The translations under genes were made by a program, and so were the position numbers. 64,000 bases of DNA, from assembly GCA_949152475.1 (NCBI GenBank), contig OX424563.1, positions 1,089,001-1,153,000 on the forward strand, given 5' to 3'. How positions within the stretch are numbered: position 1 is the first letter of the stretch; each line of letters begins with the position of its first letter. The DNA comes from Terebella lapidaria. Lineage: Eukaryota > Annelida > Polychaeta > Terebellida > Terebellidae. The notes under the pieces were generated by a model. It searched no databases. It saw only the letters and a list, made by a program, of their open reading frames with translations, and was not told the origin of the DNA. This document shows, piece after piece, positions 55,715-64,000 of this stretch.

Positions 55715-58700
55715 ATGACATCGTGGTTACTACACGAGGAGGCGCTGACCCCGCCCGCCGCCCTCCTGGGGGCTGTCCTGCTGGTGGCCGGGATCTGTCT
55801 GTACACGTGGTTCACCCGCCCCGGACTCGTCCTCTCCACCCTCAACAAGTAAGCTCTGGGGAGTCTGCACTCCAGTAGAATCATAAAGAAGTTCAATTGT
55901 CGCATCATTATGACAATATTCCACATCCCCCCATACGCGAACTGTATTTGATATTCTGAATTTACTTTATTCAGAGCACCACAGTAAGACGGCCATCGGC
56001 TATGTGGTGACCCGACAGCATTATTTATGTATTTGTGTGTGTTTCTTTGTGTGTTTTCTTATCTGCTGTCCTTAAGAAATTATATGGACGTCATCATAAT
56101 CTGGTTGATGAATACCCCAAATGACTGCCATGCAACTAGATCTATTTTCATGTTATATTTTGGGACTTCATGACGGGTGCTACTAGGGGGGCTGGAAATG
56201 CTCACTTTTGCCAGAACACCTGATTTCACCTCCTGGTCATTTTTGCGGGTTCATGAGTTTCCCTGTCATTTTTGGTTTCTCTCACTTCGTATGACTGATG
56301 TGACTTTCTGTCCCCGGACTATGAGATTGGATAACGGACCCTATTTTGATCGCTCGGAATACTTAATACTTGGTACTGATTCTACGTCTATTTCATGTTG
56401 TCGCATAAATTGATTTGATTTGATCATGCACCTTCTGAGATTTTCTGGAATCCATGATCACATTTTCAGAAAGTCACCATAATGTGTTATCCTTTGTAAT
56501 TGTCGCATTCGGAATTTTTTCTCGGGTAATGTTTGAAAACTTTAGGAATATTTCATTCTGCTATTAGCATGCACATGGATGAAAGTGAGATTTACTGTAA
56601 CATGCATCACTGTAACCTCGACCAAACTATTATTATGTACTAATTCACATTAGTGTTAGTATTATGTACTAATTCACATTAGTGTTAGTATTATGTACTA
56701 ATTCACATTAGTGTTAGTATTATGTACTAATTCACATTAGTGTTAGTATTATGTACTAATTCACATTAGTGTTAGTATTATGTACTAATTCACATTAGTG
56801 TTAGTATTATGTACTAATTCACATTAGTGTTAGTATTATGTACTAATTCACATTAGTGTTAGTATTATGTACTAATTCACATTAGTGTTAGTATTATGTA
56901 CTAATTCACATTAGTGTTAGTATTATGTACTAATTCACATTAGTGTTAGTATTATGTACTAATTCACATTAGTGTTAGTATTATGTACTAATTCACATTA
57001 GTGTTAGTATTATGTACTAATTCACATTAGTGTTAGTATTATGTACTAATTCACATTAGTGTTAGTATTATGTACTAATTCACATTAGTGTTAGTATTAT
57101 GTACTAATTCACATTAGTGTTAGTATTATGTACTAATTCACATTAGTGTTAGTATTATGTACTAATTCACATTAGTGTTAGTATTATGTACTAATTCACA
57201 TTAGTGTTAGTATTATGTACTAATTCACATTAGTGTTAGTATTATGTACTAATTCACATTAGTGTTAGTATTATGTACTAATTCACATTAGTGTTAGTAT
57301 TATGTACTAATTCACATTAGTGTTAGTATTATGTACTAATTCACATTAGTGTTAGTATTATGTACTAATTCACATTAGTGTTAGTATTATGTACTAATTC
57401 ACATTAGTGTTAGTATTATGTACTAATTCACATTAGTGTTAGTATTATGTACTAATTCACATTAGTGTTAGTATTATGTACTAATTCACATTAGTGTTAG
57501 TATTATGTACTAATTCACATTAGTGTTAGTATTATGTACTAATTCACATTAGTGTTAGTATTATGTACTAATTCACATTTAAAGTGTAAATATATAGTCT
57601 GTCCTTGAACAAGAAGTACACATTGTACCGCATGCTATCCTTGGAACAAATCCTACAAATACTAGACGAGCGGGATGCATGCATATTATTCATGTTATGT
57701 ACATCCGTCAGTGTGGGTATGTACCTGATGGGACTGCGCAAGAAGCGTGTACGTGTGGATGACCTGACGTTAACGTACGTGGAGCGAGGGACGAGACGGC
57801 CGGGAGTCCCGTCCTTGTTCTTCGTCCACGGCTTCTCGGCCGACAAGGGCATGTACATGCCTCTTATCATGGTGAGTGAGCAGTACCGGTCAGACCGTGT
57901 TCTCGATCTCATAATATCAGAAACCCATAAGAGAGACTCTCTTATGGGTTTCTGATAATATACATTATCTATCAATAACGGGAAGATATAGTTGTAAACA
58001 CTACATCTGATGTTCCGCGTACATTTCAATAATTGTAGTATTGCAAACCCAGTACAGTGATGGGGTCAACTGAGTGCAAAGTCCTTGAACTGTCATACTA
58101 ACTACTACAACCAGTGGTAGAAATCTAGCACCTCATAAATATTATTCATGAAGATCTACTCACGATAATCATGTAAGACATGAGACATAAGACATAATAC
58201 ATTCCCTCAATTTGAAACAACAACAACAACATGATGCAAAATATTGCCCAAAATAGGCCCTAATGCCCTCTGAAAATAAGTCTTGCAAGTAAAAACCAGT
58301 TACTTTCACGGTAACATATTTTCCATGAACCTGCCGGTGGATATCAACCACCAGTACTAGGAGAAATGCAAAATAAAAAAACAACAACAAAAACAACAGT
58401 TGTGGTTTGTGCGGCAGTTGCTGCGGCGGTCGCTGCACGTGGTTCTGGTTGACCTTCCGGGCCACGGGGAGTCAGATATACCCAGGGAGGACTGGAAGCT
58501 CACCCAGCTCACCATGACAACCATGCTCAAACAGGTAGTTCTAGTTAACAGTATTTAACATCAATGTGGCGGGTCCAGGAGGGGGGATTTCGGGCCTTGC
58601 AACCCATTGAAACGAGAGTTGAAATATGTTTGAAAACAGGCTAATTTGAGCGAGGGGCCCAGAAATTACCACATGACATATTATACGCTCCCGCCCAAGT

Positions 58701-61700
58701 AGCTAGCTCGTTCAGCTCAATTCAGATCCTTCGGGCTCGCTTTGGACTTTTTGCCCCAAACTCCTGGATTCGCCCCTCGCGGTAGTTGTTATTTTCAGAA
58801 ATAGAAACCCCGAGGAACAGGGAGGTTATTCAACATGGTCGAGGGCGGCAGTGCGTGACTAATCCTTCGTTGTATGACCCCCTGTCACTCGAGGGATTTC
58901 TCTGTTTTAACTAAATCATACAGTAAACCAATTTTAACCAACATACAGCATTGGTTGAACTCCTGCGAGAACAAAGATTTAATAATTGGCCTTTCAAATT
59001 GCAACCAAAGAACCAGAGCCACTCAACTACAATTAATTTGGCAGAAATGACAAATAGGAGTAAAAATGTTACCTCACTGAGAAGTGTGTATTTTATTCGT
59101 CTCTGACGATGCTTGAGCAATAGTAATCAGCAGCTGTGGTGTTTTTTTTCCCAAGTTTGTTGACAACATTCAGCTGAACAGGGAACCGTTCCACATTATC
59201 GGTTGTTCCCTGGGTGGGGCGCTCTCTGCCACTTATGCAGCCCTGTACCCAGAGGATGTCGCCAAGGCAACCCTAGTTTGTCCAGCAAGTTAGTACCGCA
59301 TAACAATGATCGATCGTTATAGCCAATGTAATAATAGAAATACATAGGCCTATCTTATGTCTTTCTGGTAATATTTATTCATGAACCGAGTTTGATCAGG
59401 TGCATTGCACGATCACGCTTAGAATCTATGTAAACAAACAATCTAGCTGGCGATCCTGGATTCGATCAAACATCAAGCCCATGTTGCCTTCCTTTTTGGA
59501 CAACTGTTTGAATGTTATGGGCATCATATCCATCCTTTCCATAATAGTAATATTAAATTATTGTGAAATACATAAATAAAAAAAAATATTGTGAAATACA
59601 TATTTTTCATCGGCCTATACATGTATTGAAACATATAGACGAAACCGTTCCCCAGTGTCTCGGTTCCCATTTCTCCGGCAGTGCTGACGCCCGTGGAGAC
59701 GGACTTCCAGAGCGAAGTCCGGCAGGGGCAGTGTCTGTTGCTAGGCAACTCCGTGTCCGAGATCGGCCGCATCCTGGACAAGTGTATGCACCAAAAGAGC
59801 ATCTTCTATAGGAACAAGCAGGTGTGTTGGTGGCAAGAAGCTTATGTTTTCGGGAGAAAAACAAATGCGTGACCTTATGGGTTCACGTGGCCAAATAGGT
59901 TAATTCCATCAACCGAAACAAATAGGTGCGCCCACAACTGACGCATATCCGTGAGGCATATGTACAGGTAGGTACGTGTGGTAACTGAAACGGATAGATG
60001 TGCCCGCCTACCGCCCGCATTGAGTTGAACAACCGGGCGTGTTCACGAGGTCACCGATTCTTTATTATAGAAACTGAAACTACAAAATTCTACGGTGGCT
60101 TATTTCTGCCACAATTATTAATTAATTTCATTTAAATAAAAATTTCAGATATAAATATTTTAATTACACATGGAGCAAATGTTTCCTTCGCGAAGCAAAC
60201 GTTTCCTACACGAAGTAAATAGTTTCCTACGCAGAGCAAATGTTTCCTTCACGAAGCAAACGTTTTCTTCACGAAGTAAATAGTTTGCTTTGCAAAGCAA
60301 ATGTTTCCTTCGCGAAGCAAACGTTTTCTTCACGAAGTAAATAGTTTGCTTTGCAAAGCAAATGTTTCCTTCGCGAAGCAAACGTTTCCTACACGAAGCA
60401 AATAGTTTGCTTTGCATAGCAAATGTTTCCTACGCGAAGCAAACGTTTCCTACACGAAGCAAATAGTTTGCTTTGCGTAGCAAACGTTTTCTTCGCGAAG
60501 CAAACGTTTCCTACACAAAGTAAATAGGCCCTACTTTGCTTTGCGTAGCAAATGTTTCTTCCACGAAGCAAACTTTTTCTACACAGAGCAAATAGTTTAC
60601 TACGTGGAGCAAATGTTTCCTTCGCAAAGCAAACGTTTTCTACACGAAGCAAATGGTTTGCTCCACGAAGGAAATGTTTCCTTTGCGGAATAAATGTTCT
60701 CTACACGAAGCAAATGATTTTCTTCGTGTAGGAAACGTTTGCTTCGCGTAGAAAACGTTTGCTTCGCGAAGAAAACATTTGCTCTCTGTAGGAAACTATT
60801 TGCTTCGTGTAGGAAACGTTTGCTTCGCGTAGGAAACATCTGCTATGCAAAGCAAACTATTTACTTCGTGTAGAAAACGTTTGCTTCGCGAAGGAAACAT
60901 TTGCTCTCTGTAGGAAACTATTTGCTTCGTGTAGGAAACGTTTGCTTCGCGTAGGAAACATCTGCTATGCAAAGCAAACTATTTACTTCGTGTAGAAAAC
61001 GTTTGCTTCGCGTAGGAAACATCTGCTATGCAAAGCAAACTATTTACTTCGTGTAGAAAACGTTTGCTTCGCGAAGGAAACATTTGCTCTCTGTAGGAAA
61101 CTATTTGCTTCGTGTAGGAAACGTTTGCTTCGCGTAGGAAACATCTGCTATGCAAAGCAAACTATTTACTTTGTGTAGAAAACGTTTGCTTCGCGTAGGA
61201 AACATCTGCTATGCAAAGCAAACTATTTACTTCGTGTAGAAAACGTTTGCTTCGCGTAGGAAACATCTGCTATGCAAAGCAAACTATTTACTTCGCGTAG
61301 AAAACGTTTGCTTCGCGAAGAAAACATTTGCTCTCTGTAGGAAACTATTTGCTTCGTGTAGGAAACGTTTGCTTCGCGTAGGAAACATCTGCTATGCAAA
61401 GCAAACTATTTACTTCGTGTAGAAAACGTTTGCTTCGCGAAGGAAACATTTGCTCCGTGTGTAATTAAAATATTTATTTCTGAATTTTTTTTCACATAAA
61501 TAATCTAATTGTGGCAGAAATAAGCAACCGTAAAATTCCGATATTCGCACACTATACAGAACGAATAATATGTTTTGAAGAAGACATTTCCTCATCTTTG
61601 CCAGGTTCTGCTCGGGATCAGTCAACAGAGAAATCGACAACAAAGATTTTACGAAAGAGGTAACATTAGAGAGATAACTTTCTTCCTTCCGACAAAAATA

Positions 61701-62255
61701 ACAATTATAATCCTACGAAGACATGACGTTTTTAGTTATCACATGCACACACCAAATATATCTGGCAGTATTTGCGGCCATCGCTTCCAATATGGACCAG
61801 GAGGACAGGCTCTTTAAGGAGAAATACATTCCCTCCATCCGAGCACCTACACAGCTGATATGGGGACGCTATGATCAGGTACTTTGAATGAAAATGAAAT
61901 ACACAAAATCATGCAATCCAGACATTCTTGATGGTCTCCTGACATAATGGTAGCATGTACTTGTCTCAGAGGGTAGCCACACAGAGGCGAGACGTTTGCC
62001 AGGGCGGATAACATTATGATCGTTGATAATGAAACGTAGCAACGAATCCATGAATTTGCCTCTTGCAATGGTTGCTATTTGCAGCTGATTGATGTCTCTG
62101 GCGCCGACCTTCTGAGAAAATCATTACAGAACTGCTACTCGACTGATATAATTGAGAACTGCGGTCACATCGTGAGCTTCGATCGTCCTTGGGCCATGGC
62201 TAAAGTTCTTATTAAATTCATCAAACATAGCGAGGCATCAAATCACAAACATTAA
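55715..62255 (+). CDS. ABHD6: ABHD6-like monoacylglycerol lipase, 8 exons
   Basis: ABHD6 is a membrane-anchored serine hydrolase that cleaves monoacylglycerols, including the signalling lipid 2-arachidonoylglycerol, and lysophospholipids. Exons: 55715-55848, 57712-57871, 58418-58534, 59156-59288, 59682-59821, 61605-61659, 61769-61878, 62085-62255. All are GT/AG with matching phases. The protein is 339 residues, against 337 for human ABHD6. It has an N-terminal membrane anchor (about 14-33), the oxyanion loop HGF (84-86), DLPGHGES, the nucleophile in GCSLG (Ser155), Asp282 in WGRYDQ and His311 in ENCGH. VSGADLLRKS near 287 matches the human C-terminal half closely. Intron 1 holds a 29-bp satellite and intron 5 a foldback array. 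Confidence 0.93.
56627..57583. repeat. 29-bp satellite, about 33 near-perfect copies
   Basis: The unit TATTATGTACTAATTCACAT plus TAGTGTTAG has an exact 29-bp period with no variants that I noticed. It lies in intron 1 of the ABHD6-like gene. Each unit holds CTAATTCACATTAG, an inverted pair of CTAAT/ATTAG arms. Confidence 0.97.
60084..61541. mobile_element. Foldback element with inverted tandem arrays
   Basis: The outer arms TACGGTGGCTTATTTCTGCC (left) and TACGGTTGCTTATTTCTGCC (right, inverted) continue inward through ACAATTA and AATATTTTAATTACACA. Inside, the left half is an array of AGCAAACGTTTCCTACACGA-type units. From about 60710 the same units run in the opposite direction (CGTTTGCTTCGCGTAGGAAA) to 61460. 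The element fills most of intron 5 of the ABHD6-like gene and has no coding capacity. Confidence 0.8.
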
Positions 62256-62286
62256 AATCGGAATGGCTCTGCCTCCTGAATCGTTC

Positions 62287-62565
62287 AGGTGCGGATCCAG
62301 GGTGGTTCACCAGGTGTGGATCCTGGGGTGCGGATCCAGGGAGGTTCACCAGGTCTGGATCATGGGGTGCGGATCCAGGGTGGTTCACCAGGTCTGAATC
62401 CCGGGGTGCGGATCCAGGGTGGTTCACCAGGTCTGAATCCCGGGGTGCGGATCCAGAGTGGTTCACCAGGTCTGAATCCCGGGGTGCGGATCCAGGGTGG
62501 TTCACCAGGTCTGGATCCTGGGGTGCGGATCCAGAGTGGTTCACCAGGTGCGGATCCAGAGTGGA
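62287..62565. repeat. 39-bp tandem repeat, about seven copies
   Basis: The unit contains GGTGCGGATCCAGGGTGGTT, then CACCAGGTCTGAATCCCGG. The period is 39 bp, i.e. 13 codons, so frames on both strands stay open. It lies about 30 bp after the ABHD6-like stop codon, in the presumed 3' UTR. Confidence 0.93.
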
Positions 62566-63158
62566 CCACATGTAGACTACTAGTGATCTATGAGCTGGCC
62601 TGATTTGCTCCATATTTCAAATATTGTTTGCTGCCCCATTTATGTATTTATTATGAAACCCTGACATTCTATTTATTTGATATTTAAACCTAAGTAAGCA
62701 ACATCTATGGTCAAATCTCTACTCAAGGATCCGCCTTTGCATATGAGCAGTGGATTATACGAATCAGCCAAAATTACAAGTTGGTTAATGGAAGCGAGTT
62801 TAATCTGCCAACTGGTTGTGAACTTGTTGTTACATTAATCTGCCACATATGTGCATTTGGCTTGTAATTATATGTGCATCTGTTAGTTGAACATGTATAC
62901 CTATGTCCCTGATACATCATTTTTATCAAGTTTCAAAACATTTAGGACAACGAAATAGATTTGGTTTGTACATTCATACGACAAAATCACTGGCTCCACA
63001 GTGCCCGGAATGCCTTATCGTTTCTGTATCAGTTTATACCATTACCTAGTTTATTCACACTATATGATCAAACTTGGGTTCCATATCAGAATCACGACAC
63101 TGCACTGTGTAATGTTGTTATTGTACACATCGATCTGTACGGTTGATCACCGTGATGA

Positions 63159-63164
63159 AATAAA
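63159..63164 (+). terminator. Possible polyadenylation signal of the ABHD6-like gene
   Basis: AATAAA about 900 bp after the stop codon. Nearer non-canonical signals cannot be excluded. Confidence 0.3.
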
Positions 63165-63565
63165 GTAGTTTGGGACTTCCGGTATCTATTTGCGTCAATT
63201 CATGTTCAACAACTTCCTAGATAAAAGCTATTTAGCTGACGACGAGTACGGGACCAAATTTCATGAACATCCAGATGGATATACATCAAGTGGATATGTG
63301 TACTGCATGTCAAACTTAAAAATTTGGAGCAGTTTGCAACAGTGATACTGCCGGTTCTTGACTTTGCAGTAGGCGCATCGCGTTCGTCGGAAAAAAGCAT
63401 ACAAACCAAACACAACTTGTGGGTATCACGGACTTGTTTGGATTTTTATTTCCAAAATGACTATGGCTTGCAGTCTGCCTCCGTTCCCGTCATTCCCTGT
63501 CCACTGCGACTGAGCATCGTTACCTCTTCGGTGGACAAAATGGACTACACGCTTGGAAACCTGTA

Positions 63566-64000
63566 GTGCATGCACAAAATCAGGCCATTTCGAGATTTTG
63601 TGTCACTCAAAGAAGAAAGACAGAGCATAGAACTATAGAGGGGATCTCCCTACAATTCTATGGACAGAGAAAGAAAACATTTTATACCTTAGAAGAAACT
63701 GAAGAATGTGGCGATGATAACCATGTCTTTCATGTACCAGGTATCACATGCATAAGAAATCCTGTCCAAGTCCAAGAAAACACAGCCGAAAGCCAGAATA
63801 AATGGTAGACACAGGTGCATCCGTAAACATCCTCACCAAGGATGTGTGGTGACTAGTCACTAGTATGGCACACAAGAGCTACTGACACACCCTAGGTTAC
63901 ACCTATACATGCTGCACCCAAACCAAAACAGCCAATTGAGATTCGTCTAGGCGTCGACATGCGTGCACCAAATCCAGCTATCTTGAGAGAGCATCATATC
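63566..64000 (+). pseudogene. Fragment of a gypsy-like retroelement at the window edge
   Basis: At 63802 one frame reads MVDTGASVNILTKDVW then a stop, which matches a retroviral-type aspartic protease active site. About 120 bp on, a frame reads KQPIEIRLGVDMRAPNPAI, like the start of a gypsy-type RT, and it stays open to the window end. The two are closer than in an intact element, and a TAG interrupts the upstream 63566 frame. This is therefore a decayed or internally deleted copy. It is a different family from the element at 6.8-17.7 kb. Confidence 0.6.

Noticed and set aside
60170..61460. CRISPR-like or protein-coding reading of the intron 5 repeats
   Set aside because: This is eukaryotic DNA, the units have no unique spacers, and the array reverses direction halfway. 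A foldback element explains it.
60170..61460. Shared origin with the TTCCGCGAACG arrays of the retrotransposon because both contain CGCGAA
   Set aside because: The overlap is only a short word. Unit length, flanks and organisation differ, so chance is more likely.
62221..62613. 130-codon minus-strand repeat protein (HPGSAPRDSDLVN-type)
   Set aside because: It arises because the 39-bp repeat unit is a multiple of 3. There is no start context or homology.

Overview
The window is animal (metazoan) nuclear DNA, most likely from a marine invertebrate. It has short spliced exons with GT/AG introns, AT-rich intergenic DNA, several families of dispersed repeats, many microsatellites, and a large load of LTR, DIRS-like and inverted-repeat transposons. 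A CCAP-like neuropeptide candidate hints at a protostome, perhaps a lophotrochozoan, but the species cannot be fixed from the sequence alone.

Host genes. (1) 806-6054 (+): an 11-exon CHMP7 gene (ESCRT-III family) with an unusually long C-terminal tail. A 77-bp minisatellite of about 12 copies carries the splice acceptor of its ninth exon. (2) 31338-32717 (+): an intronless alpha-(1,3)-fucosyltransferase (GT10), with a CRE and a CCAAT box upstream. (3) 45863-39783 (-): a two-exon candidate neuropeptide precursor, with a signal-peptide exon and, about 5.7 kb away, an exon encoding a small C-x4-C peptide between dibasic sites; it resembles CCAP/conoCAP. (4) 55715-62255 (+): an eight-exon ABHD6-like serine hydrolase with a complete catalytic triad. 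A 29-bp satellite lies in its first intron and a foldback array in its fifth.

Mobile elements. A structurally complete Ty3/gypsy-type retrotransposon lies on the minus strand at 6797-17698. Its 895-bp LTRs look identical, it has a 4-bp ATAT target duplication, PBS and PPT, and gag and pol in a -1 arrangement. It also carries a third ORF encoding an acidic, RS-rich, two-zinc-finger, coiled-coil protein. An array of 15-bp repeats (core TTCCGCGAACG) plus a TATA box occurs in the LTR U3. The same arrangement recurs just upstream of the third ORF, and the repeat also fills parts of gag. This looks like an element with an internal promoter and its own candidate transcription factor, and it is the most unusual system in the window. 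The element is nested in an older dispersed repeat (repeat A/B). Other elements are a decayed DIRS-like retroelement (about 22.5-26.9 kb), a 2.1-kb TIR element with TTTAA duplications (34558-36660), a second TIR element (38236-39070), small hairpin elements, and a gypsy-like fragment at the right edge.

The stretches 27.3-30.9, 46-52 and 53.4-55.6 kb show no gene that I can support.
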